Shown one piece after another: positions 26,897 through 34,697 of a DNA stretch of 64,000 nt (positions are counted from its first letter, which is position 1; each line of letters opens with the position of its first letter). This DNA is from Gaiellasilicea sp963794385 (GTDB lineage: Bacteria; Actinomycetota; Thermoleophilia; Gaiellales; Gaiellaceae). A program made the translations under genes and the position numbers. A model generated the notes under the pieces. The model did not search any database. It was not told where the DNA came from and saw nothing but the letters and a program-made list of their open reading frames with translations. The stretch is from positions 14,471 to 78,470 of the forward strand of contig CAWCDT010000014.1 in NCBI GenBank assembly GCA_963794385.1, given 5' to 3'.

Positions 26897-28504
26897 ATGA
26901 GCGATACCGTCGAGACAACGCGGATCGGAGCCCGTGAAGGCGCTGCTGCGCGCGCCTGGGTCGAAGCGCACTGGTTCCCGCTCGGCGTCGCCGCGATCGC
27001 AATCGCCGGCGCCGGCTTCCTCTTCCACCAGCTGCTCGCATGGCCGCCACATGAGGACGAGGCGCTGCCGCTCTTCGTCGGACGCCACCCGCTCGGCGAG
27101 CTCTTCCAGGTCGTGCTCGAGGAACGCGGCGGCGCGCCGCTCCACTTCCTACTCGCCTGGGCGGTCGCCCACCTCGACCTCGGGCTCGAGGGGCTGCGCG
27201 CATTGTCGGCCGTGTTCGCCGTCGCGAGCCTGCCGGTCGTCGCCCTGCTCGCGGCGCGGCTCGGAGGGCGGCTGCACGCGCTCTACGCCACCGCGGTCGT
27301 CGCGGCGAGCTGGACGTTCCTCTTCCACGGCGTCTACGGACGGATGTACAGCCTCTTCCTCCTCACGAGCGCGTTGTCGTACCTCGCGCTGCTGCGGGCG
27401 CTCGAGCGCGGCGGACGCACGGCGTGGTCGCTCTGGGCGCTCGCGGTTCTCGCGACCGTGGCGACGCACCCGTACGGGGCGCTCGTGCTCGCGTCGCAGG
27501 GGGTCTTTGTCGTCGCCGCGCGACGCGACCGGCTGCGTGAGGCGCTCTGGGCGTTCGGGGCCGTCGCCGTGCTCGGGATCCCGTTCTGGCTCACCGACCT
27601 CGTCCTCGCGGGCCGCTTCGACGCGGGCGTTTCCGGGGACGGGCGGCTCGACGTCTTCGAATTCGTCTGGCGCGCCGCCGGGGACTTCACCGCCGGCTTC
27701 CCGGTGCTGCCTGCCGTGCTCGTCGCGGCCGCAGCGGGGCTCGCCGTGCTGCCGTACCAGACCCGTGTCCTGACGGCATGCGCCGCGATCGTGCCGCTCG
27801 TCGCGCTCGTGGTCGCGCGCAGCACGGGCTCGCCCGAGACCAGGCACCTGATCTTCCTGCTCCCGTTCCTCGCCCTTGCTGTGGGAGCGGGACTCGCGAG
27901 GCTCGGCCGCGTCTGGGGCGCCGCGGCGCTCGCGGCGCTCGTCGTCTCGCAGGTCGCGTGGGCCTGGGACCGGACGCCCGAGCTCTTCGAGTGGGAGCCT
28001 GAGGTCCGGCAGGAGGCGCGCGCGGATGCGGCCGCCTACCTCGCCGCGACGACGCGGCCGGACGACGTCCTCCTCGGCTACGACCCGCTCTTCATCCAGG
28101 CGTGGGAGCAGCGTCCGGACTTCCCGCTCGTCGTGCTCCCGCGTGCGGACGCGGATCTCGCCCTCCACAACCTCCTCGATCTCGAGCGACCGCTCGGGCA
28201 CGGCGTCTGGGTGCTCGACGCGAGCAAGACGACGAACGCGGAGCGCTCGCTCGAGATCCCGCGCATCTCGCCGCGGCCCGCCTCGGCGTTCGAGGTCCAG
28301 GACTTCGGCCCGTTCCTCGTCATCCGCACCCGCGCTCCCGTCGTGACGCCCGAGCAGTACCTGCTGCGCGCCGGCCAGGCGATGCTCGTCGGCAAGCGGC
28401 TCTTCCTCGGCGACGCCGACATCAACCTGCCGACGATCGAGCGCGCCGCGCGGGCGCTCCGCGGCTACGGCGCCGACCGCTCGCTCTCGACGAGCTCGCG
28501 GTAG
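26897..28504 (+). CDS. Polytopic glycosyltransferase (GT39/ArnT-like)
   Basis: 535 residues from ATG 26897. About ten to twelve membrane helices occupy residues ~30-380. The first periplasmic loop has PPHEDEALPLFVGRHPLGEL, with the acidic pair expected for polyprenyl-phosphate-sugar-dependent transferases of the GT-C fold. The C-terminal ~150 residues are soluble and include YDPLFIQAWEQRPDF. Known family activity is transfer of a sugar from a lipid-linked donor on the outer face of the membrane; the acceptor is unknown here. Divergent from fmdB by 37 bases. Its last 40 bases overlap the small gene on the opposite strand. Confidence 0.8.
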   Translation: MSDTVETTRIGAREGAAARAWVEAHWFPLGVAAIAIAGAGFLFHQLLAWPPHEDEALPLFVGRHPLGELFQVVLEERGGAPLHFLLAWAVAHLDLGLEGLRALSAVFAVASLPVVALLAARLGGRLHALYATAVVAASWTFLFHGVYGRMYSLFLLTSALSYLALLRALERGGRTAWSLWALAVLATVATHPYGALVLASQGVFVVAARRDRLREALWAFGAVAVLGIPFWLTDLVLAGRFDAGVSGDGRLDVFEFVWRAAGDFTAGFPVLPAVLVAAAAGLAVLPYQTRVLTACAAIVPLVALVVARSTGSPETRHLIFLLPFLALAVGAGLARLGRVWGAAALAALVVSQVAWAWDRTPELFEWEPEVRQEARADAAAYLAATTRPDDVLLGYDPLFIQAWEQRPDFPLVVLPRADADLALHNLLDLERPLGHGVWVLDASKTTNAERSLEIPRISPRPASAFEVQDFGPFLVIRTRAPVVTPEQYLLRAGQAMLVGKRLFLGDADINLPTIERAARALRGYGADRSLSTSSR

Positions 28505-28665
28505 CAGGGAGCGTCCTCGAAGGCGGCGAGGCCGGCCGGCGTCTCGCGCTTCCGCTCCTTCGGCCGCAGGCGCCGCGCGGCGGCGATCGCGGCGGAGGCG
28601 CCGACGGCCGCGCCGACGAGGAACGAGCGCGTGCGCGAGCGCGAGCGGCGTGACTCACCGTCCAT
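28465..28665 (-). CDS. Small membrane protein, unknown function
   Basis: 66 residues from ATG 28665. A basic start (ESRRSRSRTRS) precedes one hydrophobic segment (FLVGAAVGASAAIAAA), then a charged C-terminus with RLRPKERKRETPAGL and AFEDAPCYRELVE. The arrangement is that of a single-pass protein with a cytoplasmic tail. No family recognised. Its 3' end overlaps the end of the glycosyltransferase gene by 40 bases in opposite orientation, and its start lies 17 bases from psuK on the other strand. Confidence 0.55.
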   Translation of the reverse strand: MDGESRRSRSRTRSFLVGAAVGASAAIAAARRLRPKERKRETPAGLAAFEDAPCYRELVESERSAP

Positions 28666-28682
28666 GGGAGGATCGTACGCAG

Positions 28683-29474
28683 ATGATCGTCAGCCTCGGC
28701 GACCTGCTGCTGGACGTGATCGTCCGCCTGCACCAACCCCTTGCGGCGGGCGCCGACGCCGACGCGACCACGCAGCTGGGCCCCGGCGGCCAGGCGGCGA
28801 ACGTCGCCGCGTGGGTGGCCGAGCTGGGCGGGAAGGCGCGCTTCGTCGGCAAGCGGGCGGACGACGAGGCGGGTGGGATCGCGGCGCGCCGCCTCGAGGC
28901 CTACGGGGTCGACGTGCGCGGTCCCGTCGTGGACGGCCGGACCGGCACAGTCGTCTCGCTCGTCGCGGCCGACGGCTCGCGCACGATGGCCTCCGACCGC
29001 GGCGTGTCGCCCGAGCTCCACGCCGACGAGCTCGACCCCGCCTGGCTCGACGGCTGCAGCCATCTCCATCTTCCCGGCTACTCGCTCCTGCGGGCGCCGA
29101 TCGACGAGGCGGCGCTGCGCGCCGCGGGGTCGGCGCCGCGGCTGAGCGTCGATCTCTCCTCCTGGAGCGCGATCCGGGACTTCGGACCGGAGCGGTTCCG
29201 CGCACGCCTCGAGGCACTCCGGCCGGCGATCGTGTTCGCGAACGAGGACGAAGAGCGGATCCTGGGCGGCCCGCTCGAGGGCTGCGAGTGGGTGCTGAAA
29301 CGCGGCCCGCTCGGCGCCCGCTTCGGCGGGCTGGAGTTGCCGGCGGTCGCCGCCGAGGTGGTCGACACGACCGGAGCCGGCGATGCGCTCGCCGCCGGCT
29401 ACCTCGTCGGCGGTCCCGAGCTCGCCCTTGCCGCCGCGGCCCGGTGCGTCGCGAAACTAGGCTCGATGCCGTGA
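28683..29474 (+). CDS. psuK: PfkB-family carbohydrate kinase, probable pseudouridine kinase
   Basis: 263 residues from ATG 28683. PfkB features: N-terminal MIVSLGDLLLDVIV, the GGQAANVAAWVAELGG substrate motif, and the C-terminal signature VVDTTGAGDALAAGYL with the catalytic Asp. Its stop overlaps the psuG GTG as GTGA. PsuK phosphorylates pseudouridine and PsuG then splits the product into uracil and ribose 5-phosphate. The kinase assignment to pseudouridine rests mainly on this tight coupling; ribokinase-like activity on another nucleoside or sugar is possible. A slightly earlier GTG/ATG in the same frame is less likely because the family begins here. Confidence 0.82.
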   Translation: MIVSLGDLLLDVIVRLHQPLAAGADADATTQLGPGGQAANVAAWVAELGGKARFVGKRADDEAGGIAARRLEAYGVDVRGPVVDGRTGTVVSLVAADGSRTMASDRGVSPELHADELDPAWLDGCSHLHLPGYSLLRAPIDEAALRAAGSAPRLSVDLSSWSAIRDFGPERFRARLEALRPAIVFANEDEERILGGPLEGCEWVLKRGPLGARFGGLELPAVAAEVVDTTGAGDALAAGYLVGGPELALAAAARCVAKLGSMP

Positions 29475-30365
29475 GAGATCTGATCCGGGTCTCGGACGAG
29501 GTCGCACACGCGCTTGCGGACCGGGAGGCCGTGGTCGCGCTCGAGACGACGCTCGTCGCCCACGGCTTCCCGCCCGGCGAGGGCGTCGCGGTGGGCCTCG
29601 AGAGCGAGCGGCGCGTGCGCGACGCGGGCGCCGTCCCCGCCACGATCGGCGTCCTCGACGGCCGGCTGTGCATCGGCCTGTCCGAGGAGGAGCTGGGCCG
29701 CTTCACGGCCGACGCCCGCAAGGTGGGCCCGCGCGACCTGGCTGCCGCAATCGTCCAGGACGCCGTCGGCGCGACGACCGTCGGCGGCACGCTGGCGGCC
29801 TGCCGTGCGGCCGGGATCGGGTTCATGGGCACCGGCGGGCTCGGCGGCGTCCACCGTGGCTTCCCCGCATCCGCCCGACGTCTCCGCCGATCTCGGCGAG
29901 CTCGTCCGCACCGAGGCGCTGATCGTCTCCTCCGGAGTGAAGTCGATCCTCGACGTGCCCGCGACCGCCGAGCTCCTGGAGACGCTCGGCGTGCCCGTGC
30001 TCGGCTTCCGCACCGACGACCTGCCGCTCTTCTACACCGCGCACGGCGGCCCGCCCGTCTCGGCGCGGGTCGAGTCGGCTCGGGAGGCCGCCGAGGTGGC
30101 GCGCGCCCACTGGCGGCTCGGCCGTCACACCTCGATCCTGCTCGGGCGTCCGTCCGACGACAGCCTGGACGACGTCGAGCCGTTGATCGAGCAGGCGCTC
30201 GCCGAGGCGCACGAACAGGGCATCATGGGCCAGGCCGTGACCCCCTTCGTCCTCTCCTACCTGCACCGCGAGTCCGGCGGACGCACGCTCGCGGCGAACC
30301 GCGAGCTGATCGCGGCCAACGCCCGGCTCGCGGCGGAGGTCGCCGTCGCCTATGCCGCTCTTTGA
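29471..30365 (+). CDS. psuG: Pseudouridine-5'-phosphate glycosidase, frameshifted
   Basis: From GTG 29471 the protein begins VRDLIRVSDEVAHALADREA, then VALETTLVAHGFPPGEGV, VPATIGVLDG, GATTVGGTLAACRAAGI and FMGTGGLGGVHRG. Near 29864 (CTTCCCCGCATCC) there is one C too many; the other frame continues PPDVSADLGELVRTEALIVS, then SGVKSILDVPATAELLETLG, VPVLGF, and GIMGQAVTPFVLSYL to TGA 30363-30365. Length is one more than a multiple of three. Repaired, 297 residues, close to the family norm. The reaction is reversible cleavage of the C-C glycosidic bond of pseudouridine 5'-phosphate. The 3' end overlaps the next gene by 14 bases. Confidence 0.9.
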
Positions 30366-31329
30366 CCGCGTCAAAGACCTGACGCTCGCCGTCGACCGGG
30401 TGGAGCTCGAGCACCTCTCCCTCCCGCTCCGGCACCTGACCCGGCGTACGACGGTCGTCCACCTGCACGGCGGCGGTCACGAGGGGGTCGGCGAGGACGT
30501 CAGCTACGAGGAGGAGCTGCAGCTGGCTTTCACGGAGGACGCCCTCCCCCCGCTCGCGGGCGAGCACACGCTGGAGAGCTTCTCCGGCCTCGTCGCGGCC
30601 CAGCCCGGCTACCGGCCCTGGGGGCTCGAATCGGCTGCGCTCGACCTTGCGCTCCGCCAGGCGGGGCTCCCGCTGGCGGAGGTCGTCGGCCGCGAGCCGG
30701 AGCCGGTCCGCTTCTGCGTCTCGCAGAGCGCCGTGAAGGAGTTGCTCGCGCTTTACCCGGAGCTCCGCTTCAAGCTCGACGCGAGCGACTCGTGGACGGA
30801 CGAGGTCGTGGCCGAGCTGGCCGCGACCGGCGCCGTGGACGTCGTCGACCTGAAGGGGCTGTACGAGGGCGAGTGGGTCGACGCGACGCCGTCGGCCGAG
30901 CTCTACGGCCGCGTCGCCGGGGCCTTCCCGGACGCCTGGCTCGAGGACCCGCGCCTGAACGAGGAGACGCGCCCAGTGCTGGAGCCTCATCGTGACCGGA
31001 TCACCTGGGACTTCCCGATCCACTCTGTTGCGGACGTCGACGCGCTCACGTTCGCGCCGCGCTGCCTCAACTCGAAGCCGTCCCGGTTCGGCTCCGTGCG
31101 GAACCTCTTCGACTTCTACGACGCGTGCGCCGAGCGCGGGATCGCGCTCTACGGCGGCGGCCAGTTCGAGCTCGGCCCGGGGCGCTCTCAGATCCAGCAC
31201 CTCGCCTCGCTCTTCCACGCCGACGCGCCGAACGACGTCGCGCCGAAGGAGTACAACGACGGCGGGCCGAGGCCCGGACTGCCGCAGAGCCCGCTGCCGC
31301 CGCCCGCGCGCGAGCCTGGCTTCCGCTAG
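30352..31329 (+). CDS. Enolase-superfamily enzyme of unknown substrate
   Basis: 325 residues from ATG 30352. The C-terminal barrel shows the KxD pattern in ELRFKLDASDSW, a metal-ligand candidate in VDVVDLKGLY, and WLEDPRLNEETR, as in the mandelate racemase/muconate-lactonising group. Spacing of the ligands is unusual and the typical third acidic ligand is not obvious; the C-terminus is Pro-rich and diverged. Members abstract a proton alpha to a carboxylate. The overlap with psuG suggests co-translation, but no known step in pseudouridine breakdown needs such an enzyme. Its substrate is open. Confidence 0.72.
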   Translation: MPLFDRVKDLTLAVDRVELEHLSLPLRHLTRRTTVVHLHGGGHEGVGEDVSYEEELQLAFTEDALPPLAGEHTLESFSGLVAAQPGYRPWGLESAALDLALRQAGLPLAEVVGREPEPVRFCVSQSAVKELLALYPELRFKLDASDSWTDEVVAELAATGAVDVVDLKGLYEGEWVDATPSAELYGRVAGAFPDAWLEDPRLNEETRPVLEPHRDRITWDFPIHSVADVDALTFAPRCLNSKPSRFGSVRNLFDFYDACAERGIALYGGGQFELGPGRSQIQHLASLFHADAPNDVAPKEYNDGGPRPGLPQSPLPPPAREPGFR

Positions 31330-31335
31330 CCCTCG

Positions 31336-31623
31336 TTACGCGTCGAGTGTGCCGAGCAGCGTGTCGATCTCGACGAGCTCGAGCGACTGCAGCTTCGCGC
31401 TGCCCCGGGCGCCGAGCGCGAGCGAGACCTTCGCCACAGTCGCCGCGTCTGGCGCCTCGACGATGTTGACGAAGTCGTACTCGCCGAGCGTCGCCCACTG
31501 GTGCAGCACCTTCGCTCCGAGCTCCTCGACGTCGGCGTTCACCTGACGCAACCGGCTCGGGTTCGCCTTCAGCGTCTGGACGCCCTGCGGCGTGAGCGTC
31601 GTGAGCATCAGATAGGTCGGCAT
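31336..31623 (-). CDS. GYD domain protein
   Basis: 95 residues; the ATG at 31623 overlaps the upstream TGA (TGATG). The family pattern is intact: MPTYLMLTTLTPQGVQTLKA at the start, then LGAKVLHQWATLGEYDFVNI (containing the GEYD that names the family) and VEAPDAATVAKVSLALGARG. GYD proteins are small ferredoxin-like-fold proteins with no proven activity, thought to be stress-induced or oxygenase-like. It follows a membrane-protein gene and converges on the enolase-superfamily gene with 6 bases between stops. Confidence 0.88.
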   Translation of the reverse strand: MPTYLMLTTLTPQGVQTLKANPSRLRQVNADVEELGAKVLHQWATLGEYDFVNIVEAPDAATVAKVSLALGARGSAKLQSLELVEIDTLLGTLDA

Positions 31624-32292
31624 CAGCGTCTCCTCTTTCGGGGCCGCTCGGATCGTACTCGGGCGGCCTGGTCGAAGTAGAGGAGCGCGGCGCCGAGGAA
31701 GAGGAGCGGCGAGAGCACGAGGTCGGCGAGGAAGACCGCGGCGCGGATCGTGTTGTCCGCCTGGCCGCGGAGCACGAAGGCGAGCGCGAACCTCGTCAGG
31801 AAGAACACGATCACGAGCGTGGCGAGCGAGCCGATGGCATGGACGTAGTCCGCGCGGCAGAGCTCGACCGCCCGCCGCAGCGCCCGCCGGGCCGGGAGGT
31901 CCTCCGCGATCACGGCCGGGACGACGAGCCCGACGAGCGCGAGCCAGGCGACCGAGAGGATCGCGAACCAGGGAAAGAACACCGCCGCAGGCAGGAAGGC
32001 GAGCGTGCCGAGCAGGAGCGCCCGCGACCAGGCGCGGCGGCTCGGACGGGTGTCGAGGGCGAGCGCCGACGCCCAGGCGAAGGCGAGGGTGAACGCCGGC
32101 GCGGCGAGGAGCAGGACGAGGATCCGCCCCGGAATCGAGAGGTCGCCGGCGGCAAGGTCGGCGACGGCCACGCGGGAGCCCGAGCGGGAGCGCACGCAGG
32201 AACGTGCTCCCGTAGAGCCGGATCGACTCGGCGACGAGCTGACCGACGGTGCGCGTCGCGGGCGGCAGCGGGGGCGGAAGCGTCTTGCTCAC
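31623..32292 (-). CDS. Polytopic membrane protein, unknown function, frameshifted
   Basis: From GTG 32292 (overlapping the upstream TGA as GTGA) the protein begins VSKTLPPPLPPATRTVGQLV and ESIRLYGSTFLRALPLGLP. At about 32170 one extra base moves the sense to the frame VAVADLAAGDLSIPGRILVL, which has four or five membrane helices (LVLLLAAPAFTLAFAWASAL, FLPAAVFFPWFAILSVAWLA, ATLVIVFFLTRFALAFVL, VLSPLLFLGAALLYF) and ends in a basic tail. The locus is 670 bases, one more than a multiple of three; repaired, 222 residues. A soluble TVGQLVAES head before a multi-helix body resembles DUF-type glycerophosphodiester-associated membrane proteins only loosely. Function unknown. Confidence 0.65.
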
Positions 32293-32837
32293 GGTGGCGA
32301 CACCGCGGCCACGAGCCCCGGCAGCGTCACCGCCAGCAGCTCGAACGCTTCGTCGAACCGCCAGCGCGTGCGGTCGGGCTCGTCGATCTCGTTCGAGACA
32401 ACCCGCGCCTCGACCGCGGGCACGCCGGCGAGCTCGCAGGCTCGGAGGACAGCGAACCCCTCCATCGCCTCGACGTCGAAGTCGCGGGCGCCGCCGACGC
32501 GGGCACTCGTGCCGATCGGCCTGACGACGGCTTCGGGGAAGGCGCCTCGGAGCCGGGCCAGCAGCTCGGCGTCCGGCAGCGCGCGGTCCGGGACGAGCGG
32601 CCCGTCGGCGTCGCAGTAGACAGCCTCCGAGCCGAGCACGAGGCTCAGGGCTTCGAGCCCTCGCGCGCCGGCGATGCCGACGTGCAGCACGGCCTCCGGG
32701 GGATCGGCGGCGAGCGCGCGGGCCGTCGAGGCGGCCGCCTCGACGGGGCCGATCCCGCACGCGAGGGTGCGCGCTCCCGCGACGGGCGCGAGCTCCCGCT
32801 GGGTCGCGGCCACCACGAGGACGCCCGAGCCGGCCAA
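32289..32837 (-). CDS. Nucleoside phosphorylase-fold hydrolase (futalosine hydrolase/MTA nucleosidase-like)
   Basis: 182 residues. TTG 32837 is chosen because it is the first start inside the conserved region; GTG 32816 is an alternative. Motifs of the PNP_UDP_1 fold: VLVVAATQRELAP, LACGIGPVEAAASTARALA, VLHVGIAGARG, and the catalytic region DFDVEAMEGFAVLRAC with Glu and Met, then SNEIDEPDR. The product is shorter than typical (~220), mainly at the N-terminus. Futalosine hydrolase (MqnB, menaquinone synthesis by the futalosine route) is the best match by the last motif, but MTA/SAH nucleosidase is possible. No other menaquinone genes lie here. The start region is formed by the 23-bp palindrome. 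Confidence 0.72.
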   Translation of the reverse strand: MAGSGVLVVAATQRELAPVAGARTLACGIGPVEAAASTARALAADPPEAVLHVGIAGARGLEALSLVLGSEAVYCDADGPLVPDRALPDAELLARLRGAFPEAVVRPIGTSARVGGARDFDVEAMEGFAVLRACELAGVPAVEARVVSNEIDEPDRTRWRFDEAFELLAVTLPGLVAAVSPP

Positions 32838-32856
32838 GTAACAGTCTGTTACTTGG
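32834..32856. repeat. 23-bp perfect palindrome, copy 2
   Basis: Identical to the element at 12048-12070: arm CCAAGTAACAG, central T, reverse-complement arm. Here it supplies the pepF stop (TAA, minus strand 32851-32849) and the TTG used by the next gene. Both copies lie between two genes on the minus strand. Confidence 0.85.
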
Positions 32857-34648
32857 TGTCGTCCAGCTCGGCGGCGAGCTGCTCTGCCTCGTCGACGAGC
32901 ACCCCGATCGCGTCCAGGCCCGCCGCCCAGAAACCCGGGTCGCCGATGTCGAAGCCGAGGCGCGACGCGAGCTCGGCCGGGGGCGCGGAGCCGCCGGCGC
33001 GGAGCAGGTCGAGATACGGCTCGACGAGCGAGTCCCCCTCGTCGAGATAGCGCCGGTAGATCGCCAGCGAGAAGAGGTAGCCGAACGCGTAGGCGTAGAC
33101 GTAGCCCGGCACGCCGATGAAGTGCGGGATGTAGCTCCACCAGCAGCCGTAGTCCTCCGTCACCTCGACCGCGTCGCCGAGCATCCGCCGCTGCTCCTCC
33201 GACCAGAGCTCCGAGAGGCGCTCCACAGGCAGCTCGCCCTCGTCCCGGCGCGCATTGTGGATCGCGTGCTCGAAGCGGTTGAGCGCGATCTGGCGGAAGA
33301 CGGTCGCGACGGTGTCGTCGATCCGGCCGACGAGGAGGTCGAGCAGCGCGTGCGGATCGTCCTCCCGCTCCTTCAGCTTGTCGAAGGTGAGCGCCTCGCC
33401 GAACACCGACGCCGTCTCGGCCAGCGTCAGCGGCGTGCGCGCATTCAGGAGCCCGAGCTCCTGCGCCAGCGAGCCGTGCAGCCCGTGCCCGAGCTCGTGC
33501 GCGAGCGTGAGCACGCTCCGGCGCTCGCCCGAGTAGTTCATCAGCACGTACGGGTGGACCTCCGGGAGGAGCGTGGCGCAGAACGCGCCGGGCATCTTCC
33601 CCGGCCGCACCGCTGCGTCGATCCAGCGACGCTCGAAGAAATCGCCGACGACCTCGCCCGCGAGCGGCGAGAAGCCGCCGAACGCCTCGAGGACGATGTC
33701 ACGCGCATCCTCCCAGGCGATGGTGCCACCGACCTCCTGGAGCGGGGCGTAGCGGTCGAAGTCCTTCAGGCGCGGGAGGCCGAGCAGGCGGGCCTTGAGC
33801 GCGTAGTAGCGCTGCGGGATGTCGTAGCGTGCGACGATCGCGTCGACGAGGCTCTGCGCCGCCTCGTCAGGGATTTCGTTCGCGAGGTTCCGTGACGAGA
33901 TCCACGTGTCGTAGCCGCGCAGGCGATCCTCGATCGAGCGCTCGTTCAGGATCGTGTTGAGGACGTAGCCGCGGGTGCGCACGCCGGGCCGGAGCGTCTC
34001 GGTCACGGCGGCCGCGACGCGGGCGCGGTCGTCCTGCTCGGTCAGCCGGGAGAGTCGCGACATCGCCTCGTCGAGCGCGAGGTCCTCGCCGTCCAGCGAG
34101 ACGCGCAGCTCCGAGAGCAGCTCGTCGAAGAGGCGGTCCCAGGCGCTGACGCCGGTGACCGCCTTCTCGGCCGAGATCTTCTCCTCGGGCTCGGTCAGCT
34201 GGTACGGCTTGTAGCGGCGCTCCGAGCGGAGAACGGAGGCGTAGTGGTCGAGCGCCGGGTCGGCGAGGAACCGCTCCGCCGCCTCGTCGTCGAGCTCGCT
34301 CCACTCGAGGTCGAAGAAGAGGAGCTCGGTCTCGACGCGCGTGTTCCGCTCGCGCACCCTCTGGACGAGGGCGCCGCGCGCCTGCTCGGAGGCGTCTGCG
34401 GCCTGGCGAAGCCGGGCGTATGTCTCGACGCGCGTCGCGACGGACTTGATCCGCTCGAGCTCGGCGACTGCGTCGTTCAGCTCGGCGGCGGTGAGCTCAC
34501 CAAGCCGGCCGCGGTAGCTCTCGCGGAACGCCTGCGCGGCTTCGAGACCGTCGTCGAGCTCGGACTCGATCCTGGGATCGTCGGGCCCGTCGTAGAGATC
34601 GGAGAGGTCCCACTCGATGGCCTCGGCGCCGGTCGCGAGCGTGCTCAC
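32849..34648 (-). CDS. pepF: Oligoendopeptidase F (M3B metallopeptidase)
   Basis: 599 residues from ATG 34648. PepF-type enzymes cleave peptides of about 7-17 residues in the cytoplasm. The zinc site is LTLAHELGHGLHGSL (HExxH type), followed some 25 residues on by the third ligand region ETASVFGEALTFDKL. The N-terminal oligopeptidase_F domain occupies residues ~110-180, and the C-terminal half has YIPHFIGVPGYVYAYAFGYL. Length is normal for the family. The gene ends inside a palindromic element. Divergent from the S9 peptidase gene by 49 bases. Confidence 0.94.
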   Translation of the reverse strand: MSTLATGAEAIEWDLSDLYDGPDDPRIESELDDGLEAAQAFRESYRGRLGELTAAELNDAVAELERIKSVATRVETYARLRQAADASEQARGALVQRVRERNTRVETELLFFDLEWSELDDEAAERFLADPALDHYASVLRSERRYKPYQLTEPEEKISAEKAVTGVSAWDRLFDELLSELRVSLDGEDLALDEAMSRLSRLTEQDDRARVAAAVTETLRPGVRTRGYVLNTILNERSIEDRLRGYDTWISSRNLANEIPDEAAQSLVDAIVARYDIPQRYYALKARLLGLPRLKDFDRYAPLQEVGGTIAWEDARDIVLEAFGGFSPLAGEVVGDFFERRWIDAAVRPGKMPGAFCATLLPEVHPYVLMNYSGERRSVLTLAHELGHGLHGSLAQELGLLNARTPLTLAETASVFGEALTFDKLKEREDDPHALLDLLVGRIDDTVATVFRQIALNRFEHAIHNARRDEGELPVERLSELWSEEQRRMLGDAVEVTEDYGCWWSYIPHFIGVPGYVYAYAFGYLFSLAIYRRYLDEGDSLVEPYLDLLRAGGSAPPAELASRLGFDIGDPGFWAAGLDAIGVLVDEAEQLAAELDDTK

Positions 34649-34697
34649 GGACGAGAACCTACCTACCGATCGACGCGACGTGATTTAGTTCCCCCTC

